From Oscillospiraceae bacterium (lineage in GTDB: Bacteria; Bacillota; Clostridia; Oscillospirales; Acutalibacteraceae), in contig SVPP01000014.1 in the NCBI GenBank assembly GCA_015065765.1, positions 1 to 64,000 of the forward strand: a DNA stretch of 64,000 bases, in the 5' to 3' direction. Under the pieces are notes generated by a model. That model was given only the letters and a program-made list of their open reading frames with translations, was not told the DNA's origin and did no database searches. Positions 16,239 through 23,184 of the stretch are shown here, in pieces. Each line of letters begins with the position of its first letter. Position 1 is the first letter of the stretch. Position numbers and translations under genes: made by a program.

Positions 16239-17342
16239 TTATATAATGTCAAGAATGAATTTGTTTTCTTTTGTGTAAGTAATGACAGGCGAATTTTTCG
16301 GACACGATATTTTAAGCGAGTTACCGCAACTGTCGCATATGTTTTCACCAATTTCCGTTTTTGACGATGTGAATGTAAGTTTTTCAAGTCCGTCACATCT
16401 TGCGAAAGCACCGTCACCTACATTTTTCACTTTCTCAGTAACAGTAAATTCTTTAAGTGCCTGACATCCTGCAAAAGCAAATGAGCCGATTTCTTCAAGC
16501 TTTTCGTTAGCAACAATCTTTTCAAGATACAGACACGAGTCAAAAGCACTGTCTCCGATTTTCCTGATGTTTTCGCTGAGTGTGATTTTTTCTACAGATG
16601 AATTTACAAAAGCATATTCACCGATTTCCTCTGCGCTCTCAGGAAAAACAACCTCTTTCACGAAGAAATTGTCACAGAAAGCGGAAACAGTCTTCACGTC
16701 TTCGGGGATTGTCACTTTTTCATCTTCGCCGTTATAGTGGATAAGAACATTGTCGCCCACAATTACGAACTCATCTGTCTGTTTATTGAGATACTCTGTA
16801 TTCTGAAAAGCACCGCCACCGATTGAAAAAGTCACCTTCGGTATGGAGATACCTTCAAGTTTTTCACAGTCTGCAAAGGCGAAACCGCCGATAACCTTGA
16901 GATCGAGAGGTAGACGGATGTTTTCGATTTTTCTTGCACCGAAAAATGCAGAAGAGCCGATAGAATAAAGATTTTCAGAGAGTGAAATTTTCTTTGCACT
17001 CACTGCTCCCGAAAAAGCATTTTTGCCTATTTCTACAACAGTGTCGGGAATATCTATTTCTGTCACCCAACCCATGTCGGCAAAAGCGTTGTCACCGATT
17101 GCTCTGACTTCTTTGTCCCCGAGAGTTTCAGGGATTTTAAGCTCATCGGGTGCACCGTTGATGCCTGTGATGATAATGTAGTCTTCGTATTCGTCATATC
17201 TGAAAGAGGTTTTTTCGTCAACTCTTGCAGAAATAAATTCCGAAGCCTTAAGCGGCGAGGAGCTGCTTGCGTTTTCTCCGCAGGAAGAAAGTGCAAAAAG
17301 AAAACATATTGTGAGAATGATTGCTGTAAATTTTTTGAACAT
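16239..17342 (-). CDS. Leucine-rich-repeat (BspA-like) lipoprotein
   Basis: A 367-residue surface lipoprotein. A signal peptide ends in the lipobox LSSC (Cys about residue 21 from ATG 17342), followed by a Ser-rich linker. The rest is built of LRR_5/BspA-type repeats of about 23 residues with the pattern IGxxAFxxCxxLExIxIPxx, for example VEIGKNAFSGAVSAKKISL and IGSSAFFGARKIENIRLP. Such proteins mediate binding to surfaces or partners. ATG 17342 was chosen because TTGAGGTG (17353-17360) is 10 nt upstream, overlapping the stop of ylmC. A second LRR protein lies at 47787. Confidence 0.85.
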   Translation of the reverse strand: MFKKFTAIILTICFLFALSSCGENASSSSPLKASEFISARVDEKTSFRYDEYEDYIIITGINGAPDELKIPETLGDKEVRAIGDNAFADMGWVTEIDIPDTVVEIGKNAFSGAVSAKKISLSENLYSIGSSAFFGARKIENIRLPLDLKVIGGFAFADCEKLEGISIPKVTFSIGGGAFQNTEYLNKQTDEFVIVGDNVLIHYNGEDEKVTIPEDVKTVSAFCDNFFVKEVVFPESAEEIGEYAFVNSSVEKITLSENIRKIGDSAFDSCLYLEKIVANEKLEEIGSFAFAGCQALKEFTVTEKVKNVGDGAFARCDGLEKLTFTSSKTEIGENICDSCGNSLKISCPKNSPVITYTKENKFILDII

Positions 17343-17356
17343 CCTGTATTTACACC

Positions 17357-17656
17357 TCAATTAAAAAATAAATCAAAGATTCTTGCTTTTTTTCTTTGCC
17401 TTACATCATTACAGGGCGGGGGACAGAATTTCACAAGAATTGTGTCCTCACCGATAACGCATATGTCATTCCAGCAGATTTTTATATCGGGAGTTCTGCC
17501 GAAAAGCCCGAAACACTTTGCCTGACCGTAAATGACAATTGCAACGACAGAGCCTGTGCATGTATCGATTTCCACATCGTTCACACAGCCCAGACGCGTG
17601 CCGTCAGCATTGTTGATAACTTCCTTGTACCTTAAATCTGTTACGCAGCAGTTCAT
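17357..17656 (-). CDS. ylmC: YlmC/YmxH-family PRC-barrel sporulation protein
   Basis: A 99-residue PRC-barrel protein starting at ATG 17656, six nt after GGAGGTG. The sequence opens MNCCVTDLRYKEVIN and continues with GTRLGCVNDVEID and VVAIVIYG, typical of the YlmC/YmxH family of spore-formers, whose exact role is unknown. It heads a four-gene minus-strand operon and has a good promoter (17696-17724) divergent from the GPH transporter. A CPPPC motif lies near the C-terminus. Confidence 0.8.
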   Translation of the reverse strand: MNCCVTDLRYKEVINNADGTRLGCVNDVEIDTCTGSVVAIVIYGQAKCFGLFGRTPDIKICWNDICVIGEDTILVKFCPPPCNDVRQRKKARIFDLFFN

Positions 17657-17695
17657 GGAAAACACCTCCGTAACTATAGTATGAAGTTAAATTTT

Positions 17696-17724
17696 ATTAT
17701 AACACAAAAGTATAAATGACGCAA
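17696..17724 (-). promoter_or_regulatory. Promoter of the ylmC operon
   Basis: Read on the minus strand: TTGCGT, 17-nt spacer, TGTGT-TATAAT. It is divergent from the promoter at 17740-17768; the two -35 boxes are only 15 nt apart. Confidence 0.65.
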
Positions 17725-17739
17725 CTGTATCTGTTCCTA

Positions 17740-17768
17740 TTGCAAAATAATGTTACATTTGTTATAAT
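17740..17768 (+). promoter_or_regulatory. Promoter of the long GPH transporter gene
   Basis: TTGCAA (17740-17745), 17-nt spacer, TATAAT (17763-17768). Confidence 0.7.
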
Positions 17769-17800
17769 ATAGTTTAATAAATGAAAGGGGAGGTTTTCTC

Positions 17801-20209
17801 TTGAAGTTGAAAGAAAAAGTTTTCGGCTTGCTCAGTGATATCAGAAAATACTGGAGTAAACCGAAGGAAGGAAAATATGTGCCTTTCAAGGAAATTGCTG
17901 CGTATTCAGGCGGCGGTATCGGCGCATATATGATTATCACAATCGGTTCGGCATGTATTCTCGGTACAGGTAACACTCTTATCTCAAGTACACTTGGCGT
18001 TGACGCCATGGATATGTATGTCATGTACGTTATGGCCGTCATTGCAAACGTATTCCTGACAGGTATCAGAGCAAATATCATCGACAACACACGAAACAAA
18101 GCGGGTAAATACAGACCTTACATAGTTTCAATGGCAATTCCTACTGCCATTATAGCAATTACCATGGTCTGGTTCCCATACAACAAGCTTGGTGATTGGT
18201 TGCCTGATGGCATGCTTTTTGGTGAAAGCTATGCGTATATTGCAAAATGTGCGCTGATAATGCTTCTCAATCTCCTGATGCATTTCTTCTATTATTTCTT
18301 CTATGACAGCTATGAAAACCTTATCCATGTTATTTCTCCCAATACTCAGGAGCGTACAGATGTAGCATCAGTCAAGAGCGTTGTTTATTCCTTTGCTCCT
18401 ACAGTTGTTAATCTTGCAACTCCCATTATCGCCGAGCATATTTTCCATACAAATATGACGGATATCAGAGTTTACAGATTGGTTTACCCCATTCTTGCAG
18501 TAGGCGGTATTCTCCTTTGCATGGTTGTTTATAAGCACACAGAGGAAAAAATCGTTCAGGCAAGAACTCATGTTCAGAAAATCAGATTCATCGATGCGCT
18601 CAGAGCTGTTTTCAAGAATAAATATTTCTGGATAATTTCTCTTGCAGGTTGGATCGGTTTCCTTGAATCATCCTTCCTCAACATCATGTACTGGCTCTAT
18701 AACTACGGTGGCGGATGCTCAGGTACTGCCTACGGTATTATCACAACAGTTTACGGTAACGCATCGTTGTGGGGCATGCTTTTAGCTCCTTTCTGTATCA
18801 GAAGATGGGGTAAGAAAGCAGTGCTTATTGTAACAAATGCTTTCAATGTAGTATTCATTCTTATGATGCTTCCCGCTACAAGCAAGCTGAACGGTGCTAC
18901 AATCTGGCTTGTTCTCTGCTGTATGTACATGAACGCACTTATGGGCTCATTTGCGCATATTCTCAACCCCTCGATTCAGGCAGATATCAGAGACTATCAG
19001 CAGTATAAAACAGGTGAAAGAATCGACGGTATGTTCTCTGCTGTGGGAACAATCGGTACTGTTATTTCTCTTGTAACATCATCTGTTCTTCCCGCAATTT
19101 ACGAAAGAGGCGGTATTACAAAGGAAAACGCCGCAATCGTCACATCAAGACCTGAAATTCTCAGCCGTGTTATCGGTGATAAAACGGTAGGTCAGCTTCT
19201 TGCTGAACAGCTTGCCAACGGACAGGATAACTACAACAACGCTTATTCTGCACTGTATGATCCTGAGATACTTCTTTCCCTTCTCCATGTTCTCATTCTT
19301 TTCTCCGTATTCGGTGCACTGATGAATGTCATCCCCTATTTCTGGTACGATTTCAACGAGAGAAAACAGGAATCAGTTATCAGAGTGCTGAAAATAAGAG
19401 CTATGTTTGAGGACTTCGGCAACAAGGCTCTCAGCGATAAGAATCTTATCGAAACAGTTGAAATTATCAAGAAATCAAGAGAAATGTCAAAAATGACACC
19501 AAAAGAGCTTGATAAAAATTCCTACAAATCAGTTGCTGATAAAGAACTGAAAAAAGAGGCAAAGAAAGCTTTCTTTGCAGACAAAAAGTTCAATGACGAA
19601 ATTGAAATTGCAAAGTTTGTATGTGAAGAGCTTGACAAGTTCTCAAGTCCACTTTATGCAGGACAGATTGCACAGTGGAAAACAGTTTACGGCAAGGGAC
19701 TTCAGGGGCTTCTTTCAATGGATATGAGAGAAATCCGCATAGAAATCAGAGATGCAAAGGCTATGTCAAAGTCTACACCTGCAGAAAAGAATGCCCGCTT
19801 TGAAGCAATAGAATTGGCTAAGAAGAAAAAGTATGCTTACAAAATGATTAAAAAGCATTACGCGAACGGCGAAAACTTTGAAAAGCCCGACTATACTATC
19901 ATTCAGGGATATTATGCACGTGAGGACGAAATCGACAAGGAAATCAAGGCTCGCAACGAAATGATTGCAAGAGCAAGAAAAGAAGGCGCAGCTCTTGATG
20001 TAAATTCAGTAAAAGCTGAAATCGCAGCTCTTAAGGCAGAAAAGAGAGATCTTAAAGCAAAAGAGAAGGTTGAGCAGAACATAATCACAAGCTTCACCGT
20101 TGCTGCAAAGCCCTATCTTGATTCAGAAAAGATGCTCGTTCAGATGGAAAACTACTCTCACCTTGACGAGGTTTTCGCAATGTATGAGGACGCAAAAGCA
20201 AAGGCTTAA
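17801..20209 (+). CDS. GPH-family sugar:cation symporter with long C-terminal extension
   Basis: An 802-residue protein. Residues 1 to about 530 form a major-facilitator-type carrier of the glycoside-pentoside-hexuronide (GPH/MFS_2) family with about twelve membrane segments. ISPNTQERTD between segments 4 and 5 matches the family loop seen in the paralogs at 48752 and 54386. Residues from about 530 to 802 are hydrophilic, Lys/Glu-rich and predicted helical, with a coiled-coil look (AALKAEKRDLKAKEK). This is about 260 residues beyond the usual GPH length. The start is TTG 17801, with GAAAGGGGAGG 7 nt upstream. Substrate and function of the tail are unknown; it may be a cytoplasmic regulatory or docking domain. 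Confidence 0.8.
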   Translation: MKLKEKVFGLLSDIRKYWSKPKEGKYVPFKEIAAYSGGGIGAYMIITIGSACILGTGNTLISSTLGVDAMDMYVMYVMAVIANVFLTGIRANIIDNTRNKAGKYRPYIVSMAIPTAIIAITMVWFPYNKLGDWLPDGMLFGESYAYIAKCALIMLLNLLMHFFYYFFYDSYENLIHVISPNTQERTDVASVKSVVYSFAPTVVNLATPIIAEHIFHTNMTDIRVYRLVYPILAVGGILLCMVVYKHTEEKIVQARTHVQKIRFIDALRAVFKNKYFWIISLAGWIGFLESSFLNIMYWLYNYGGGCSGTAYGIITTVYGNASLWGMLLAPFCIRRWGKKAVLIVTNAFNVVFILMMLPATSKLNGATIWLVLCCMYMNALMGSFAHILNPSIQADIRDYQQYKTGERIDGMFSAVGTIGTVISLVTSSVLPAIYERGGITKENAAIVTSRPEILSRVIGDKTVGQLLAEQLANGQDNYNNAYSALYDPEILLSLLHVLILFSVFGALMNVIPYFWYDFNERKQESVIRVLKIRAMFEDFGNKALSDKNLIETVEIIKKSREMSKMTPKELDKNSYKSVADKELKKEAKKAFFADKKFNDEIEIAKFVCEELDKFSSPLYAGQIAQWKTVYGKGLQGLLSMDMREIRIEIRDAKAMSKSTPAEKNARFEAIELAKKKKYAYKMIKKHYANGENFEKPDYTIIQGYYAREDEIDKEIKARNEMIARARKEGAALDVNSVKAEIAALKAEKRDLKAKEKVEQNIITSFTVAAKPYLDSEKMLVQMENYSHLDEVFAMYEDAKAKA

Positions 20210-20286
20210 ATGAGTGCAGAGTGCAGAATAGTATCGCAACGATTGCACTTTATGTCTGAATATTTTATAAAACCAATGTAAAACGG

Positions 20287-20319
20287 CAGCTCCCTTTGTC
20301 AGGGGAGCTGTCTTTTTTT
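20287..20319 (+). terminator. Terminator formed by a GGGAGCTG repeat hairpin
   Basis: CAGCTCCC (20287-20294) pairs with GGGAGCTG (20303-20310), followed by TCTTTTTTT. It lies 78 nt after the transporter stop and is a unit of the interspersed repeat family. Confidence 0.75.
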
Positions 20320-20430
20320 GTTGTTCTGAGATCCTTCGCTTCACTCAAGGATGACAACAAAATGACAAGGTTGGTTTACTGCTGAATTATAGTTTGTTTG
20401 ACTGTTTTGTTATGAAACGGGCAGGAACAT

Positions 20431-20564
20431 CGTAGGGGAGCCGTTTCGGCTCCCGCAAATTTTTGTGTGTACTTATTCGGGACGGGCAACCCGTTCCCTA
20501 TGGTACAGCCATTGATATAATTAATAAATCAGCGTCGCAGACCCGAATTTCTGCACTTTGCATT
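20431..20564. repeat. CGTAGGG-hairpin plus TCTGCA-tail repeat, copy 3
   Basis: It starts CGTAGGGGAGCCGTTTCGGCTCCC and closes with GTTCCCTATG near 20502. A tail with GTCGCAGACCCGAATTTCTGCACTTTGCATT follows. The order of parts is that of the copies at 161, 4321 and 60001. The internal hairpins (GGGAGCCG-TTT-CGGCTCCC and ACGGGCAACCCGT) differ. The rest of 20320-20430 holds no gene. Confidence 0.7.
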
Positions 20565-20571
20565 AAAAAAT

Positions 20572-20589
20572 CCCCGCCGGTGGCAGGGG
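20572..20589 (-). terminator. Terminator of the propeller-like gene
   Basis: Minus strand: CCCC-TGCC-ACC-GGC-GGGG followed by ATTTTTT, with one bulged base. It directly follows the stop codon at 20595. Confidence 0.7.
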
Positions 20590-20594
20590 TTTTT

Positions 20595-21266
20595 TTACAG
20601 CATATAAAAGCCTGATTTAAGCAGAACATACTCTTTTCCGAGGACTTTAAAAAACTTGTAAACAGGCTCATCGAAAACACGGTAGTCCTTGATTGAATAT
20701 GTCTGCATGTCAATTTTTCTTATTTTCTTTGATTTTGCGCAACTGATATAGAGAAAAGGACCTGATTTTGTTACGCCTACGGGATCGTCGAAGGTAGTAG
20801 TTTCGTTACCGCCGATTCTTGTATAAACCTTCTGCGCTGATGTGGAAAAACGCACGATTGAGTTTTTATCGGGAACTACAAACCATATGCAGTCTTCGTC
20901 TGCAGAAAGACCTTTTACGGGAGACTCACGGTAGCAGAGATTTTCTTCCCACTCGGTATTTCCCTCTGTGTCGAAAACATACATTCTCGAATCGGATGTG
21001 AGAACGACACATTCTCCGCTCTGGAGAAGCACAGCATCGCAGAAGATGAAATTCTGCACGCTTCCCACTATTTTCTCGAAATTCTCGCCGAACTTTGTGT
21101 GGAGATATCCTGTGCGTCTTACAGCCTCAACTTTTTTCGACTGTGCATTATATGAATAAAAAGCGGCTCTTGCATTACCGCTTTCGTCAACTTCTTTTTT
21201 CGCGTAAACAAAACCGTAGGTGAACGGAACTATATCGAGGATGCTGTCATCAACAATTTTTTTCAC
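20595..21266 (-). CDS. Uncharacterised cytosolic beta-propeller-like protein
   Basis: A 223-residue protein without signal peptide or membrane segment. It is rich in short beta-strand stretches ending in aromatic/Asp turns (VVLTSDSRMYVFDTEGNTEW, CIWFVVPDKNSIVRFST, FLYISCAKSKKIRKIDM), spaced about 40 residues apart. This looks like WD/NHL-type propeller blades. I do not recognise the family. The start is GTG 21266 with GGTGA six nt upstream. It lies just downstream of the 6S-like RNA and may share its transcript. No function can be given. Confidence 0.55.
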   Translation of the reverse strand: MKKIVDDSILDIVPFTYGFVYAKKEVDESGNARAAFYSYNAQSKKVEAVRRTGYLHTKFGENFEKIVGSVQNFIFCDAVLLQSGECVVLTSDSRMYVFDTEGNTEWEENLCYRESPVKGLSADEDCIWFVVPDKNSIVRFSTSAQKVYTRIGGNETTTFDDPVGVTKSGPFLYISCAKSKKIRKIDMQTYSIKDYRVFDEPVYKFFKVLGKEYVLLKSGFYML

Positions 21267-21289
21267 AACATTTCACCAACTTTATATGT

Positions 21290-21482
21290 TTGTCTCCCCG
21301 CCAAGCCGGAATCGGCCGATAGTAACCTGCTCTTTTGCAGGTGGGCACCGCCCGCTGACTTTGAGCTCCCAACGTCCACCCGAGGGTGGGAGGTCTGCTT
21401 TCCCATACAGCGGAGATAAGTTCCCTTTAAATACGTGTTGGGTTAATATGAACCGAAATTATCGCACAAGGCAGGGAGTTAT
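21290..21482 (-). ncRNA. ssrS: Structured RNA, probable 6S RNA
   Basis: Between two minus-strand genes lies about 190 nt of GC-richer DNA with no frame. Read on the minus strand it begins CTCCCTGCC (21470-21478) and ends GGCGGGGAG (21294-21302), which pair to close the molecule. Inside are GCGATA/TATCGG, CCGCTG/CAGCGG, a CTCCCA...TGGGAG arm with a CCACCC/GGGTGG tip, and ACCTGC-AAAAGA-GCAGGT. Size, paired ends, internal bubble and terminal arm fit 6S RNA, which binds the RNA polymerase holoenzyme. The GGCGGTGCCCACC segment is like other Gram-positive 6S RNAs I recall, but the match is from memory. Confidence 0.5.
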
Positions 21483-21496
21483 ATTATTATTTATTA

Positions 21497-21808
21497 TTAC
21501 TCTTCAAAGTCGTAAAATTCAGAAAGTCTTTCTTCAAAAATTTTACCGATTTCGTAAAAGAGTTTCTGATTTTCAATGGGAGCGAGAATGGTTTCGCCGT
21601 TCTCTTCAAGAACTTCCAGGATGATAAGTTCACCGTCATCGTCGATGATATCCTGAGCATCCTCATAAATGGGAACGAGAGCTACAAACTTTCCGTCATC
21701 GGTTTCGATTCTGTCAAGCTCGTCGAAAAAATGCTCGTTGCCTTCTTCATCGATTACGCTGACAACATCCGGCATCGAAAAATCTTTTTCTTCAAAATCG
21801 TTATTCAT
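21497..21808 (-). CDS. DUF1292 family protein (YrzB-like)
   Basis: A 103-residue, strongly acidic cytosolic protein. It has the DUF1292 pattern: VVSVIDEEGNEHFFDELDRIE, KFVALVPIYE, then LIILEVLEENGETILAPIEN. The family is conserved in Firmicutes, often near yqgF/alaS, and its function is unknown. GAGGTAA lies before the ATG, and a promoter is at 21847-21875. The 6S-like RNA begins about 15 nt after the stop, so it may be processed from this transcript. Confidence 0.85.
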   Translation of the reverse strand: MNNDFEEKDFSMPDVVSVIDEEGNEHFFDELDRIETDDGKFVALVPIYEDAQDIIDDDGELIILEVLEENGETILAPIENQKLFYEIGKIFEERLSEFYDFEE

Positions 21809-21846
21809 AAAATATTACCTCATAAAAACTTTGTATTTCTGTTAGT

Positions 21847-21875
21847 ATTTTACATCAAAAAGGGGAATTAGTCAA
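21847..21875 (-). promoter_or_regulatory. Promoter of the DUF1292 gene
   Basis: Minus strand: TTGACT, 17-nt spacer, TAAAAT. Confidence 0.65.
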
Positions 21876-21987
21876 CAGGAAACTTCAAATGGGGTATATT
21901 TATCTATGGAAAAATGCCCATTTTAAGCCATTTTCGGGAGTTTTGATAAAAATTAATAAAAGTTTTCAACTTTTTTCAAAAAAACTA

Positions 21988-22016
21988 TTGACAAGTGACA
22001 AATGTGCTGCTATAAT
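21988..22016 (+). promoter_or_regulatory. Perfect consensus sigma-A promoter of the 1-kb RNA
   Basis: TTGACA (21988-21993), exactly 17 nt, TATAAT (22011-22016). Only the small-RNA promoter at 26276 matches the full consensus equally well in this window. A start near 22023 is expected. Confidence 0.85.
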
Positions 22017-22103
22017 AAGGGTGAAGATAAGACAACGAACAAATGAATCAGAAAGATTCAGAGTTGTTTTACATACTAAATTAACGCAAAGGAGGCGTTT
22101 CCA

Positions 22104-22163
22104 ATGAACACAACTGAACCGAACTCATCAGAGGCAAACGCCTTTGTAGGTGTTTGCCGATAA
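22104..22163 (+). CDS. 19-residue leader peptide at the head of the 1-kb RNA
   Basis: ATG 22104 is preceded by AAAGGAGG (22088-22095) at a good distance and reads MNTTEPNSSEANAFVGVCR followed by TAA. The last codons lie inside an 11-bp hairpin (22133-22143 with 22148-22158, loop TTGT). The segment 22136-22146 can instead pair with the ribosome site (22087-22100). This suggests a translated leader whose translation could switch the fold. The peptide resembles nothing I know. Its initiation region (AAAGGAGGCGTTTCC-A-ATG) is similar in layout to the downstream A-type boxes (AAAAAGGTGGTTCC-G-ATG). Confidence 0.45.
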   Translation: MNTTEPNSSEANAFVGVCR

Positions 22164-22368
22164 AGAAAAAGGGCAGACCGAAAAGTTAATATAGTATAAA
22201 ACAAAAATTCAAAATTAAGTTCCGGTTTTCAAGTAACCGATTTAATCCGGTAGTGGTAAACGACATTAACTGAAAAATGACGCACACCCGGTCTGATGAT
22301 CAGAAAAGAACAAAAGCGGAAACGAAGAAAACGAGAACACATAGCAAGGTTATCTTGCAGAAATATAA

Positions 22369-22950
22369 AGAAAAAGGTGGTTCCGATGAAATAGGACCTT
22401 TTCGCTGAAACAAAAAGCGGATAAACAAATAGCGTTGCGGAACACCGCAAGAGAAAACTGAATAGTAAATCAATAAATAATTAACAAATGTAAATAAAAG
22501 AAAAAGGTGGTTCCGATGTACAAATAAGTCAAGTACACCGAAAACTATAAAACTAAAGAAATAGGTGAGTCCAACAATCTGTTTAACATGAATCAGGACA
22601 CTATAAAATTTCAGAAAAAGGTGGTTCCGATGTACAAATAAGTTAAGTACACCGAAAACTATAAACTCAAAGAAAAAGGTGAGTCCGACAATTCGTTTAA
22701 CATGAACCAGGACACTATAAATTCAAGAAAAAGGTGGTTCCGATGTACAAGTAAATCAAGTACACCGAAAACTATAAATTGAAGAAATGGGTGAGTCCCA
22801 AGAACAGTTAACAATGCCCCTAATCAGAGAGGCAAAAGGATAAAAAACTTTTCAGAAAAAGGTGAGTCCCAAATACAGTTAATTGACGGATGAAAAGTCA
22901 TCCATAGGTATTAAAATTTCACTACAAAACTTTTTGAAATAGGTGAGTCC
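22369..22950 (+). repeat. Array of nine 16-nt boxes in two types (A and B)
   Basis: A-type boxes (AGAAAAAGGTGGTTCC) start at 22369, 22499, 22613 and 22726. B-type boxes (AGAAAWRGGTGAGTCC, first base T in the last) start at 22557, 22671, 22783, 22854 and 22935. All are 16 nt with no indels. From 22499 to 22780 they alternate as A-B pairs of about 115 nt with similar linkers: ACCGAAAACTATAAA after A, and AGGACACTATAAA after B. A units carry TGTAC...GTACA after the box; early B units carry GTCC...GGAC. The last three B units have unrelated linkers but keep the box, an AGTTAA/AGTAAA element in each linker, and a hairpin. The intervals (about 56-81 nt) and lack of identical repeats exclude CRISPR. 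Confidence 0.9.
22386..22754 (+). other. Minimal ORFs after the four A-type boxes
   Basis: Each A box is followed by ATG one nt after TTCC, eight nt from the AGG core, and a stop almost at once. ATG-AAA-TAG is at 22386-22394. ATG-TAC-AAA-TAA is at 22516-22527 and 22630-22641. ATG-TAC-AAG-TAA is at 22743-22754. The Lys codon change in the last copy is synonymous. In B boxes the ATG position is ACA, AAG or AAA, so they look like initiation sites without a start codon. Expression of such two- and three-residue peptides is untested. Confidence 0.4.
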
Positions 22951-22986
22951 AAAGAAAAAGTAAATTGACTGCGAAAGCAGACGGAA

Positions 22987-23018
22987 AGTGCCGGGAAGTT
23001 CCCCCGGCACTATTTTTA
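22987..23018 (+). terminator. Strong terminator of the 1-kb RNA
   Basis: AGTGCCGGG (22987-22995) pairs with CCCGGCACT (23003-23011), then ATTTTTATG. The 23019-23184 stretch before the next gene holds no recognised element. Confidence 0.9.
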
Positions 23019-23184
23019 TGTCAAAAAGTTGGTAAATTACTACTATTTTCTTGTTAAAAGCCGATGTTTACCATCCCCGCAGGTGCACAATGTGTGATAT
23101 TATTTATTCGTCGACAAGGAAAGCTATCACTGCGGTGAAAAAGTAAAACTAAAGTTATGTTAGGACATTTAAGGAGAAATAGTC

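Larger units (their letters stand above)
22023..23018 (+). ncRNA. About 1-kb non-coding RNA with nine 16S-tail-like boxes
   Basis: No frame longer than a few dozen codons occurs between the consensus promoter and the strong terminator. The stretch is instead full of local hairpins: GAATC-AGAAA-GATTC inside ACAAC...GTTGT (22032-22067), GCAAG-GTTAT-CTTGC (22344-22358), TTGCGG-AACA-CCGCAA (22434-22449), GGATG...CATCC (22888-22903) and a GNRA-capped CTGC-GAAA-GCAG (22969-22980). Nine copies of a 16-nt box are spread through the 3' two-thirds. A 19-codon leader ORF precedes them. I do not recognise it as a known class such as ROOL, GOLLD, OLE or HEARO. Both variants of the box can pair with GGAUCACCU, the conserved 16S rRNA 3' tail of Firmicutes, so a ribosome-binding or decoy RNA is my leading inference. 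Confidence 0.7.

Noticed and set aside
21497-22016. Prophage or mobile element near the array RNA
   Set aside because: No integrase, transposase, att-like repeats or tRNA gene were found around 21-24 kb. The cell-wall hydrolase has a signal peptide and no holin, so it does not look like a phage lysin cassette.
21889-22107. 72-codon frame upstream of the 1-kb RNA
   Set aside because: It spans the consensus promoter and has no ribosome site.
22229-22450. 73-codon minus-strand frame inside the 1-kb RNA
   Set aside because: No ribosome site or promoter on that strand. It crosses several hairpins and the first box.
22369-22950. CRISPR array
   Set aside because: Repeated boxes are only 16 nt, of two alternating types, with similar rather than unique spacers, variable spacing and no cas genes.
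23040-23180. Riboswitch before the cell-wall hydrolase gene
   Set aside because: I looked for c-di-GMP, c-di-AMP and similar motifs (this would fit a wall hydrolase) and could not match the conserved cores.
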